A stretch of 64,000 nucleotides of DNA from Phoronis australis (lineage: Eukaryota > Phoronida > Phoronidae). The translations under genes and the position numbers were made by a program. Location: assembly GCA_002633005.1 (NCBI GenBank), contig NMRA01000613.1, positions 74,861-138,860 on the forward strand, in the 5' to 3' direction. Below the pieces are notes generated by a model that saw only the letters and a program-made list of their open reading frames with translations, searched no databases and was not told where the DNA came from. Shown piece by piece: positions 1-12,000 of this stretch; position 1 is the first letter of the stretch; the number at the start of each line of letters is the position of its first letter.

Positions 1-47
1 CAGGACACAGCAAACCAGAGCATGACCAAGCAGTCAACAGTCTGAGG
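1..47 (+). other. Ambiguous exon edge at the window start
   Basis: On plus, the first 47 bases are open in one frame (GHSKPEHDQAVNSLR) and end at a strong donor (GAGG|GTAAGTTC). On minus, the same place is a pyrimidine-rich acceptor (CTTACCCTCAG) followed in one frame by the hydrophobic TVDCLVMLWFAVS running off the window. Both cannot hold; the minus reading would suit a transmembrane exon of the receptor but needs phase 0. Confidence 0.2.
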
Positions 48-1104
48 GTAAGTTCAAGAAAACTTGTCTGTGACTATTTGGGTCAAAGTACTACTGAAGG
101 GGTGGACTGGCTACAGGTGGCAAGAGTGGGCTGTCCAATCTAGTGGGGGCATCTGTCCGACATCTCTATGCGACTGCAGTGACACTGGTGATAACACTGG
201 GCAGGAATTGAACATGTCATGATAAACATTTTGATAACCTGCTTTCTGTGATAAAGGAAACATTGAGAACATGCGATTCAGGGGCTTACTTAATTCTCAC
301 ATGGAGAACAAAGTCAAGCATTTTTCCTTGAACAATTTCCACGACATAGAATGTTCATGTCACTGGGTAGCCATCAATGTCCAATGCTCGGCACACTCTA
401 AAACCAGGCGTTCACCAGTTTTAGTGCTGAAGGGCCAGCAACCCAACACCCCTTCAGAAGAAACTGGCTTCTTCCAAATCTCTAAACATCAGGCACAATC
501 CAGTTTTAATGGGCCAAGTTAAGATAAGTAGCTTTGTATTACTCCCTGAGACCACTTGATTGAAAACCATAAACAGGTTTAGTGCAACTTAATTGCATGC
601 AACAATGGGTTTAGTAAGAGTGCTGTGTGATTGGCCTGTCAATCAAAAGACACACACTGTTTGGCCACACCTCTACAATAGAACTCAATTTTGTGACTGG
701 AACTGCTTCAGCTCACAATCCCATTCATTGTCACTAATTATGTAACATGTCTAAAATAAAAAATAAAAGAAACTGGCTCAAAATAAAGGGCATTTGAAGA
801 GATTCCTTGTACATAATCTGCTCAGAAATGTACACAAAAATAAATTCAGTAGTTGTTCAAAGCAATTTTTCAAGCTCAGTCGATGTCTTTGATCACATCA
901 GAAACCAGCTAGCATTGGTTACTGATTTTGAGCGAAAGAGCTCATTTGTTCATTTATCTTCACTGCTCCTATTCAGGTGTATGCCACTCCACTGGAAGTT
1001 GAGAGATGTTAAGGTTATGTAAGAATTTATTGATAAGTCCGTACAATCATACATTTCAACTCTCTAAATATATATATATTTCCTGTAGAATTTGATTGTT
1101 GACT

Positions 1105-1330
1105 TTTTACCAACCCGTCATCAATTGAGAAACACGACCATATCTTTCAGTAAAATTTGGGAAAAAGAAATGTACATTGATAGCCAAACAACAGTATCAA
1201 TAGCATGATCAAATATTACTTGACATAACAAATGATATCTCAAAAACAATGTTACAATTTTATGCAGTGTATTTATGATAGGCCTTCATGCAAAGTGGAA
1301 AATTTTAAAAACAATCTCAAATAGCTTTTT
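1105..1330. repeat. Dispersed repeat family R3, copy 1
   Basis: Shares ordered blocks with 12060-12330: acacgaccatat, then tctcaaa-aca-gttaca, then gatag-cc-tcatgcaaagtggaa. The spacing is loose but the order is the same, indicating two diverged copies of one element. By-eye alignment only. Confidence 0.45.
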
Positions 1331-1644
1331 TAAAGAACAGTGGATAACGCATAATAACCGAAAATTGAAAATGAATCCTATCAGCCTAAGATATGATGTT
1401 CCTTATTATGAAGTTAATCAAATTCAGAAGTTTTTCTAGGGTACCACATAACCTCCAGGCTATAGGCTGTAAACTCTTGCAAAGCCAACAAGTGTGATTC
1501 CAGCCGGCTGCATCCAAAAGGTGGCGCCAGTTGCCAATGGATCAACACTGTGCAAAAGATGTGTACACACGCATACGCAAAGGGAGTGAGTGTGCAGCAT
1601 AGCTGAGACCATTGTGAACATGATGAAAAGCAGTTATGTACAGT

Positions 1645-1993
1645 AAAAATTCTCTAGTTTGGGACAGTGAAAAACTAATTATGTTGCTTAGGGTCAGAGC
1701 TTGTATCAAATTTTGGAAATGGGCCGTACTGACCATCCCAAAAATTCAAGAATGGCAATCACTCAACTCAATGTTACACACTATGGGTAAATACGAAAAT
1801 GTTGATCGGTAGCTAAACTTTCAATGACTTTAAGAACTGCCCAGTCTTCTAATACAGAGTGTAGTGAGGAATATTTAAAAAATACAACAAATACCAAAAA
1901 TGCTCGTGTCTCAATTTCCAGAATTAAAGAAAAATCAATTTCGACTTGCAGTGTCCTAAATTTTAGCGACTGTCTCAAAACTAGAGAATTTCT
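1645..1993. mobile_element. MITE-like element with inverted ends
   Basis: The left end (1647-1668, aaattctctagtttgggaca and on) and the reverse complement of the right end (1969-1991) match over about 22 bases with two differences. The interior has no coding capacity. A related end occurs at 30447-30470, so this is probably a small non-autonomous DNA transposon family. Target-site duplication not clear. Confidence 0.5.
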
Positions 1994-2390
1994 AATGTAT
2001 ACATCACTAAAAAGTTGAACCTCTGCTACATAAGGACTAAAGTAACTAGAGAAGTGTTTGAATCACTCAGTGACGAGAAGTTTTAGGATGGTCAGTTTGG
2101 GTTGCCTTACAGACAACTGCACTAACAGGAGATCTATAGAGTGTTTGCTGAGCATCTTAAACATTTCATCAATACACACACAGAAGACATTTTAACTTGT
2201 GCTTAAAGTAATTTTCAATGAATTTAGACTAGTTTACGTAAGAGCTACTCAAAACTATTTCTTCGTTTTAAAGTGCACAGCGGGATTAGCTTGCTTCACG
2301 TTTCAGTTACCTTCCATACACGGCTGATGCGAACAGATAGCTTTCGAATCTAATAACAAAATTCCAGGGGTAAATATTATCAAAAGGGAT

Positions 2391-2396
2391 TTTATT
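2391..2396 (-). promoter_or_regulatory. Candidate polyadenylation signal AATAAA
   Basis: Reads AATAAA on the minus strand (tttatt on plus), about 225 nt beyond the read-through stop at 2623 and 22 nt beyond the TGA of possible exon 16, with T-rich sequence following. It could end the nephrin-like transcript. In AT-rich DNA the motif is frequent, hence low weight. Confidence 0.3.
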
Positions 2397-2425
2397 ATGT
2401 ACGTCATTCACTTCAATTCAAATAC

Positions 2426-2509
2426 GAAAGTGTTCGGAAATAGTAGTAGCAGTAGTAGTAGTGGCAGAACTGGTAGTAGAAGTACTAGCAGTAAATGTAT
2501 GTCTGACAT
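2426..2509 (-). CDS. Possible exon 16: Ser/Thr-rich stalk
   Basis: A strong acceptor (AATTTTTTCCCAATAG) precedes a stretch that, entered in phase 1 as exon 15 requires, reads DVRHTFTASTSTTSSATTTT and so on: a mucin-like Ser/Thr stalk of the kind found next to membranes. It either leaves in phase 1 at TTTC|GTATTTG or stops at TGA (2418-2420), 22 nt before an AATAAA. The underlying DNA is an imperfect AGT/ACT repeat, so the composition may be accidental. Confidence 0.35.
2442..2495. repeat. Imperfect AGT trinucleotide repeat
   Basis: Interrupted (agt)n tract on plus. It coincides with the possible Ser/Thr-rich stalk exon read on the minus strand. Confidence 0.8.
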
Positions 2510-2622
2510 CTATTGGGAAAAAATTGAATTACCTTAGGTCATGGCACACACAATTAGGGACTTCAATGACAGACAGACTGGTCATGTAATGCAGAACTCC
2601 CAGTAAATTTACACATAAACAG

Positions 2623-2744
2623 CTAAACAATCCAAACTACAAGCAAGGCAGGAGACCATAGAAACACGAATAAAAGTGAGAAAATGCTATCATAAGCAAA
2701 AACAAAAAATTTACATTTTAGAAACAGATTTCGAAACATTTTAC
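2623..2744 (-). other. Read-through hydrophobic tail after exon 15
   Basis: If the exon 15 donor is not used, the frame continues as GKMFRNLFLKCK and then about 28 mostly hydrophobic residues (including SIFSLLFVFLW and PALLVVWIV) to a stop at 2623. A hydrophobic segment reaching the C-terminus would anchor the protein by a tail-less transmembrane helix or a GPI signal. T-rich introns yield such segments by chance, so this is only an alternative. Confidence 0.3.
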
Positions 2745-3011
2745 CTTTCGATACTGTTACGGCAGAACTGCACACATCTTTCCTGTCCAACAAGCAGACG
2801 GATATGCGATAGGACGACTGGGAGTTCTTGGCGACAGCCACACTGCTTTTACCATTGCTTACTGGAGCACAAGGGACCTCGACCAGCCATGCCTGGTTCG
2901 GGCGCATCACCTCAACTTTGAGGCATTGGCTGCTGTCTGTGGTGGCTGTGAATGTGATGGTGCCATTTTCGGGGTGATAGAGGGCTTTCACAGGGGCAGG
3001 GATGTTAAGGT
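2745..3011 (-). CDS. Exon 15: second, cysteine-bearing FNIII-like module
   Basis: Reads DLNIPAPVKALYHPENGTIT, then CLKVEVMRPNQAWLVEVPCA and SSYRISVCLLDRKDVC. It looks like a beta-sandwich of FNIII type (P-x-P-x at the start; Y-x-I-x-V near the end) but has four cysteines, unusual for FNIII. Acceptor TTTGTTTTCAG, possible donor GAAAG|GTAAAATG in phase 1 (no +5 G). Without splicing the frame runs 40 codons further to a stop at 2623, through a hydrophobic stretch. Confidence 0.82.
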
Positions 3012-6000
3012 CTGAAAACAAAGGTGAATCATGACGATAACAAACAACATCTGCAGTCCAACTATGTTACAAAGACCTTTTGAAAACATTTGTTGCACCT
3101 GAAATTAATGCTATGACCAAATCGAGTTGTATACAGTTCATATGACTTGGGAATTGGAAATGGAGCTTTAGAATTGAACCATTAAATGAGGGTCGCAATA
3201 TATCTTGTAGCTATAGGTCCCAATAAATGCGCCAAGTTGATTTTGGACAAAAAAGAGTGATTAATCTCCCAATTGACAACAGTCAGTGGTACTTGACTAT
3301 TTCAACACACTGGACACTGTTTGTAAACTTGCTGTGTGCACTTATTAATGAGTGTGTTCTAACAGTCAAATTCAGTACATTGATCATCAATGCAGGATCC
3401 AACAGCAATCACGTGAAAAAAATCCTACATTGGCACCCTCACCGCTTGCGATTGGGCAACTGGACCAGTTTGTGTATCTCAAAATTTTACGATATTGATC
3501 AAAGACACCATGCTGTTGTAGATAACTATATCGCCTCTGGCTGCTGATGTTATCATGCTCCAGATAATCAGATCCATCATAAACACACTGGTGACGGCAA
3601 CAGTATTTTCAAATTTTCATTTTGAAACTAAATTGTATATTTGAGTAGTTTGTGCTTTTCTAATGCAACGTCATTGCTTTCTCGTCCTTTGTTTGAATTG
3701 ACATTGAATTCTATCATTTACCTGGCATTCCCTGCAGCCAATACCACCTAAGCGACTGAAACTAACCTGCCCTGACAAGCAACTTAATGAGCCAGGTCTG
3801 AAGCAATTAAAGACCTCAAGTCTGGAAATCAATCCTAATCTGAGTAAGGAACAAGATGGTTTAAGTCAAGCAAGATGTCTTAAGCGTATGTTGGACTTAT
3901 CACAAGTTTGCCCCTTTGACGACAAATCGTACAAACCACGACTTAACTTACCATTTGTCTTTCTCCACACGACATTGGAGTACGGCCCTCCACCCAGCAA
4001 ATTGGTGGCGTACACTTTAAATGTATAGTTCCTGGCTGGGTAGAGATCTGGTGGAAAAACATACAAAGCTGTCACGATTATACAGAAGATCTTTCAGGTG
4101 TATAGTGTATCGATTTTTTGCAGTCAAAGACAATAAAGATCATGTAGAAAATGCACATAACATGGAAATTTAGCTGAAAACTGATTAAATAAGCATTCGT
4201 CTGCAAATTATGTCAAAGACGAATAAAAAGAAATTCAATGAAAATAATTATTTGGCAGCAAATTGCAACACAACTTGTCACAAATGCTACTAAAAAACCT
4301 TTTTGTTTTTCGCCAAAGTCTTGCAGCCATATGATTCAGTCATTTTGAGTACAAATACTTCAGCAGTGTTGAAAATCTGACGATTTATTTCTAAAAGAAT
4401 AAAAACTTGTGATCGTTGTTTAAACCAATGCTCAACGCTATTTTGACTGTGAAGCAAACTTAGGGGCATCTGGGAGTATACGTTGGACCACTATTATCAC
4501 TGGCTCTGTTTTCGTCCACAAAAGAGCAGGAATTGAAATAAAACATCTTCATTCTTCAGGCACCTCTTATCCTAATGTTTTCTGATTGAAGTACAATAAA
4601 GAGTAATTGAGTGGAAAGACTTGCGGGTTATCTCACCGTCCAGCATTGCAAGCCTGCCAACTTCAGACGATCCATCACGACATAGACAACAAACCATCAG
4701 ATCTTCGAATGATTAGCAGGTGTGGTTAGTCGTTCCCACTGTATTGTTTTTGCATGCTCATCATTACTATTTGTTCATGACAATGAACAAACGTTTGAAG
4801 ACCCGGAATAAACACATTGACGTTGGCTCCCTGCATTTTACTGTATGGTTTTTGTCCACAGTTGGACAGTTGCTGAGTGGATTTAACCCTCATCACAATA
4901 CTTTATTCCTTCTACTTTGACGCACCAAACTCAAGGTTGTACACGGTGCATCTCATCAGATTTCCAACATGAAATGTGTGAATGAATAACGGTTTCCAAG
5001 TCTAGTAACCATTTCAGTTTCAACATAAAGAGCAAGATTTTAAATTGTATCTTGCGACGTGTTATACACAGCCTTAGCTACCAAAAATGGACAAACAAGT
5101 CAGAGACTGATAAGTGAGCGACCTCGTGAACAAAGGAGTTGAGTAAGCAACAGATATTGAATGCTCTGTTGGTGATGTCAAACCCACAGTTTCTGGATTT
5201 GCACAATGATGGTATACTATAGCGTGCCTTATATTAGGTTGTCTAGCATCAAGGTAGGATACTTTGACTGATATTTCTCGATTTCACAACATTGACAGTT
5301 GTGACCCGGTTACAAGTAATGTAATATAGTTTCGTTGACAAATTTCTGACCAGATTGAAATTTTGTCACATGGGCCCAGAGATCAGCCTTAAGGAATATA
5401 CTCTCAACACAAGTACATCCACTCACTTGTGACTGTGTATTCTGTCACATTGTCTGGTTCTGCCTCTAGGGGATCATTGGAATTATAACTGTAGATTATA
5501 GTGAACGTCTGCTCATAGCCGCCATCAAACCCGGGTGTCCAGGTCAAGGTTACTTGGTCCCACTGGCTGCTGGTCACTTTGAGGGCAGTGGGAGCTTCAG
5601 GTGTGTCTGGGAGAAAACAAAAAAATTAACAGAGTTAAAAAAAAACATTCTGCAAGAGACACATGTATTGCAGTTTTCATCAATATTTGAAGAGTTTGAA
5701 GCAACAAAACACGCCTTTTCTATTGCAGTATTGTGTGAGGGCTCTATCAATCAAATTAGTTCTCCCTATGATTTAGAAAAAAAATGACTAAAAACAACTT
5801 GTAACCGACTATAAACATTGCATAATATTCGAGTAAGAACATGCAGAAAGAGCAACATTCAAAGAAAGTTTGGTGCCAAAGTTGCATGCTTCCACAGTTC
5901 CACATGCAGCCTATTCCCCGAGATGTTTATGATGAGCTGAGACACTCTCAGAACAACCTTGGTGTGAGAGGGCCCTAAAAAACCATGAGTTCAACCATTT

Positions 6001-9000
6001 TCAAATTAATTCATTGCAAAGGAAGTCTTACTTGACAAACTGTTAGCATCGACTTCCTCTAATATTAATTGAATATACCCTCAACTTGCAAATCAACTAG
6101 CTTAGATACAGACCTACACACTTGTCTATTTTTCCACTAAATATCTACTCTCAGTTAAAACTATTGTCAAAATCCAACATCAAAGAACAATCAATGACAA
6201 CGGCATCAATTCCATATGACACTCACTTTTGACAGTGAGTGACAACGTCTCTCTCGAGGTTCCCTCTTGATTGGTCGACTCGCAGACGTAGTCACCTAGG
6301 TTGACCATGCTAACATTTGCGATAGTGAGAAAACTGCGATAGGGGAACTGATGTCCCTGCTGCGTCGATGAGGTCACTGTGAAAGACCTGCCACTAACGG
6401 GACTGCCTTGTCTCTTCCAGGCGAACGTGGGCGCGGGGTACGCATGGGCCATGCATGGGATGGTGGCCGTGGAGTTGATGTCAACAGCAAACTTCTCCTG
6501 GCTAGACTGGATTTGGGGCTGATCTGTGGCGAGGCAATAAAAGGCTTCCATCAGATATGTGTACAGATGTGAGTACGGCAAACAGTGAATTAGGGATTCA
6601 TTGCTGCCATGCAGAGAAATACATTGCACAAAGCTAATTATGTATTTAACCACACAATGTTATCTTGAGTAATCTATGAGATAACATGTGTGGACCAGTG
6701 ATGTAGTTATCTCATAGCAATAACAATAATGGGCCAAAAACAACTGAGCAAACTGACCAGGAGTTCATCATGACAATTGGGCACGGACAGAATTTAAGGT
6801 CAGAGAAGTGGTATGTCTTAACTGATAATGAAAGGGAATTTACCAGAAACTTTCCAGGTGTTAACGGTAAATGCAAATGGGATTGTGTCCTAGTGACAAT
6901 GCATTGTGTGTCATGTTAGCAGAATAATGCATTGTGTGTCATGTTAGCAGAATAATTCATTATGGGCAAGTGGTATTTGAACAGGATTACTTTTGGCACC
7001 TACAGTGCCTTTTCACTTTGGAAAAGCGACAGCTAAGCATCTCTGTGTCAATAAGTTACATATTTTGACGCACCACCACCAACCCAAACTTCATTGCACA
7101 TGACTACATACACTTTGTGATGACGCTCTGTTTTCATGATGGTGTTTACACCCCAGTGTATATGAACACCCAAGTGTATACGTACTTAGGTAAGGTGTTT
7201 ATTTTTGCCATATAAACACAGTAGGTGTAAAGCTACACCTGGGTATACGTACACCATCCCCAATGGTCTTGTAACTGTTATTAAATTTACACACAGGCAA
7301 ATATACACCTGGTGTACGTGAATGCGATTCAAATTTACGCACAATTGTAAAAACAAGATCACTCCACTGACCAAAAGTGCCACTACGATATAATTTCTGC
7401 AATCTCATCTTTTCTTAAGGCAACACCCATTCCTTTTAAATACCCAACAAAATCTCTGTTGTCATGTGTGCTTTGGTACGGCCTTTTATTGAAATGCTGC
7501 TGCTTTTGCTCACGCTCCAGATGATGCTCCAGTTACCGCTACTCCTGTAGCTGCTGCTGCTATGGTTGCTGCTTCTGTTGTTGCTGCTGCTGTTGCTGTC
7601 CCATTATTGCTGCTGTTTTGGCTGCTGCTGCTGCTGCTTTCGCTGCTCATATTGCTGCTGCTGCTATGGCTGCTGCTGCTGCTATAGCTGCTGCTGCTAT
7701 GGTTGTGGCTGGGTGAAATTTTCACGACTTAATATGTCACGATTTTACTGGATATACACCATCTGCGATTGGGAAGTCTCAAATTTATTCTTCTAAGTGA
7801 TGGCTTTGTGGAAATTTTGTGCAGCATAACCTTGCTAGCGAGTCATTGACCACTGAGCTAATTTCACACAAGCACTCATAACAGGATAATAATAAACACT
7901 TGTTTTTGTAACTCCGCAAGGTTACGAACAGTGTTGTTACCAAATCCTGTACCCATTCATTATGCCTTAGCTCAGGTGGATTGTCTTATTCATTTGAGCA
8001 CATTCGAGGAATACTTTAATTGCCAAAATGAGTATGTCGAAAGACGGGCATCTGCCATTTGACAATTAAGCCTCAAATCATTCTTTGTCTTGGAAAATCT
8101 CTGTTTAAATGTGTTTTGCCACAAGTTCGTTGATCACTCTTAATATAGTTACACTAACCTTGTCGTTTGTGAAAAAGTTTCAAAAGCAATCTCACGGTTA
8201 TCGAAACCCAAGCCTCAGGGCAATTCAGATTCAAGGTAATTGTTGTAGAAGTCAGAATATTTTCCTTACCTGCAAACATTGTTTGCGTGAGCTTGCCTGA
8301 GAAATGTATAGAGTACTGAGTGCAAATATTGCTTTTCATTTCCCCATACGAACGGGAAGTAAGTTTACATTTACACTCAGGCATAGATTTGCAAATGGTG
8401 TATATTTACTTTTTTGCTTGTGAAAGTGCTGTATATAAATGGGGCTACATATTGTGATTTGTCAACTTACATTTAATCTTCAGGTCCATCGTAAAACTCC
8501 GGATGGGTGCAACGTTCAGGTTACTGGCCTGACACTGGTAGGCACCTGCGTCTGAGATCTGCAGGTGGTCGTCTCTCACTCTCTGTCGGCCTGCACCTGG
8601 AGAGGTATCACAACACAGTCATTAAGACTGTTTGCCCTTATGTAGGCCCACACCGCTCAAGGTAAAAAACTTGGTTGGCTGTCATGAAATTGACATTTTT
8701 TAGTTTTCTTCAGTGCATTTGGCTTTATCTTTGATTAAAATGGAAATTGAACAAATATTTTTTTATTTTTCACCTTGAGCCTGTTGCTGAAGCACCCCTA
8801 TTCTCAACTGTAGGTTGTCAAGTAAGTGTTTCCTACCTAACTGATTGTCAAGTAATTGTAGTATCATGACCCATGCTAGTCCTTTACAATGTTACATGTT
8901 TTGGTCATTTCCCTATAAAGTTTACGGTTATTGTTCTGCACAGGAAAGTCTTTATGATGTCCAATTTCCAGCAGGACCAACATGTGAAATGGGCGAGGCT

Positions 9001-12000
9001 CTTTTCTAAGTTAGTCTCGGCTATCCTTACATTCACCGACATTTCATGCGTCCATCTTTCAACCCCCTGACTCTGTTACCCACTCTAAAAATCGTGATGG
9101 TTCCCCGGAAAAATTCTTAATGCTTTGTTACATCACAGTGACGGGAGATTCTTGCATCTACTTTACTGTCCAGTAAAATGAAACAAAGTAAATTCGGCAC
9201 TGAAACGCTGTTCAGTCTTCCAATAGTAGAACTCTTGGTACCCGACCACACAACAGTCGACCATGATTAGCAGACGACGTACTTGCCGTAATTAAAACGT
9301 GCTAGTATGTCTGTCAAGAGTCAGCTTATGCGCAAGATCACAGATTCTGTCCTATGAAAAATACAGAGATGGCGGTCATGTACTATAGTCTATGATTAGG
9401 CTTACTCCTAAGAATGTGACCCTTTCATTCATAGTTTTACTGGATGAAACGTGATACGGCTTTGAAATATCAGCTGTTGAGTCTCTAACTTTCATTGCTT
9501 AAAATACATAGATACTTACTACCACAAAAATCTACCTTGCTTTGGTACCAGTGTCGAGGAATTTACATGCCATGCAACCATGTTGATGTATGACAAACTA
9601 TATGAAAACGAACCTTAGGCAACCTGTCAGCTTTGAACTTATGCAACACGATTCAGTTTTTAAGGGAGTATCTTACCCTATTCCTATCTTCACAAGTTAG
9701 TGACACTATCATCCCACCATTCACAGAAATTTCAACTTTTCTTTTTTACCTTTAAATAACAGTTCACTAGTAGTTTTCTTGGTGTTTGTGAGATAGTCGG
9801 ACGAAGTGTCTGTAATCGTGAACATCGGCCCGGTGCCAGAGAGTTGTTTTCCATCCTTCCACCAGGTGATGCTGGGTGCTGGCTTGCCTCGTGCCTCGCA
9901 GGTCAACTTATAATCCTGTGTTGTGATGCTGACCGCTGCTGTAGCTGCCAGGTTTGTGATGAAAGTTGGCCGCTCTGAAACCACACCCAACCTAACTTAA
10001 ATCTCTTTCAAGAACCAAAGACAACATGCAATACACCAAGTAAAAACCCTTCTCAAGAATTGACCATGGCCTGTGACCATCAAACTTTACTCAAACTCTT
10101 CAATTACTCTGAGCCTTTTACTGGAGAACTATTCTTGAGTTGCTATAGAAGAAACATAATAAGCACATTTGGAAACTTAAATGCCCTGATCAAAGTAGTC
10201 AATGAATTCTTCAGTGAAGGAAATGAGAAAACGACAATTTTTGTATTTTTCAAATGAAAAAGTGTAGGCATCACAACTATTGACAGCATCGTGGCAAAAA
10301 AATTCCAACTCAAACACATTTTTTCAGTTTGTCAAAATGATGGGCTGATCAGGGGTTAGTTTGGGGGCATATGACTAGCCATGTGAGCAGGGATTCGGGA
10401 TAAATGAGATTTAACCTCAAAAGGGCTAACTATAGATGGTGCGACGAACACTGTGAGCAAAGAATTCATGGATAGTACATTCAGTTTGATTCAGTGTGAG
10501 AAAAACACCATTTTAAACAAATTTTACAGGAGATCACTCAACTTCTACATATTCCTGTGGAGCTTATAGGGTGCATATTTACCAGTTATCTATGTAATTT
10601 GTATAAATTGGATGAACTTGATTGAGCTTTCAAGAGAAACAAAAGTTAAAATTTTTAAGTGCACCATGTCTCATTAGGTAAGGTATGACATGGTGCAATC
10701 GCTAACTTTTCAACTTGGACGATTCTGGGCTGGGTTGCGTAACACTTCAATGCTTGTGCAGCAGACATATTTTGTTAATTTACAGGATATGGTATCAATG
10801 GTGAAATGTCTGCTGCTGAGATACAAGTATGAAATCAACATGGGCAAAAATAAATTTGATTTGAATGTTCCACGTATTATGTGCTACCCCTATATGCTGA
10901 CACTCTTGGGTCAAGTGGTTAGGTCAATTGAACCAATTTTGGCACAATAGCCAAAGTGATATAATTGGACCATTATTCAGCAGAACAGTTTATATAGTTT
11001 AAAAAGATCAGCGTAATTTCACCTAATTTGAGGACACATTGTGTAGCAGAGTAACAGACTATTCGCACAGCACAACGGAAACAAAGAATGCAATGTGTCA
11101 AAANNNNNNNNNNNNNNNNNNNNNNNNNNNNNNNNNNNNNNNNNNNNNNNNNNNNNNNNNNNNNNNNNNNNNNNNNNNNNNNNNNNNNNNNNNNNNNNNN
11201 NNNNNNNNNNNNNNNNNNNNNNNNNNNNNNNNNNNNNNNNNNNNNNNNNNNNNNNNNNNNNNNNNNNNNNNNNNNNNNNNNNNNNNNNNNNNNNNNNNNN
11301 NNNNNNNNNNNNNNNNNNNNNNNNNNNNNNNNNNNNNNNNNNNNNNNNNNNNNNNNNNNNNNNNNNNNNNNNNNNNNNNNNNNNNNNNNNNNNNNNNNNN
11401 NNNNNNNNNNNNNNNNNNNNNNNNNNNNNNNNNNNNNNNNNNNNNNNNNNNNNNNNNNNNNNNNNNNNNNNNNNNNNNNNNNNNNNNNNNNNNNNNNNNN
11501 NNNNNNNNNNNNNNNNNNNNNNNNNNNNNNNNNNNNNNNNNNNNNNNNNNNNNNNNNNNNNNNNNNNNNNNNNNNNNNNNNNNNNNNNNNNNNNNNNNNN
11601 NNNNNNNNNNNNNNNNNNNNNNNNNNNNNNNNNNNNNNNNNNNNNNNNNNNNNNNNNNNNNNNNNNNNNNNNNNNNNNNNNNNNNNNNNNNNNNNNNNNN
11701 NNNNNNNNNNNNNNNNNNNNNNNNNNNNNNNNNNNNNNNNNNNNNNNNNNNNNNNNNNNNNNNNNNNNNNAGCATTCACTCACCGGCATTCGGTGCTGTG
11801 CAATTCAGTTCGACCCTGTCACCGACCATGTAATACCCCAACACTCCTGTGATCTGTGCAGGACCAGGTGGATCTAGTCAAGATAAAACAACAGTCACTA
11901 TGACAACATGACAACACAATGCTAAGTCTGGCTTCAAGACACACTGACTTTTTAAGGTTAGGAGCTAATTGAAAAGTCAGTGCATGCGGCCAGTTATCTA

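Larger units (their letters stand above)
1..2390. other. No confirmed gene; 3' side of the nephrin-like gene
   Basis: No transmembrane or cytoplasmic exon of the receptor could be supported here. The stretch holds an inverted-end element (1645-1993), a member of a dispersed repeat family (about 1105-1330), and ambiguous splice signals at the left edge. A 39 nt phase-1 segment at about 2309-2347 (acceptor GTTATTAG, donor GGAAG|GTAACT) is open but unconvincing. Confidence 0.5.
6524..8470. other. Intron 11 with two repeat tracts
   Basis: Between Ig6 and Ig7. It holds a 28 bp tandem duplication, a cluster of short tacac/gtgta palindromes (7140-7330) and a CTG-type trinucleotide repeat. Long open frames over the trinucleotide repeat (poly-Leu/Cys on plus, poly-Ser on minus) are artefacts of the repeat. 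Confidence 0.7.

Noticed and set aside
7510-7796. Poly-Ser (minus) and Leu/Cys-rich (plus) frames
   Set aside because: Pure translation of the interrupted CTG trinucleotide repeat.
10973-11877. Several 225-268 codon frames over the N gap
   Set aside because: Artefacts of translating N; only exon 8 at 11784-11873 is real sequence with coding support.
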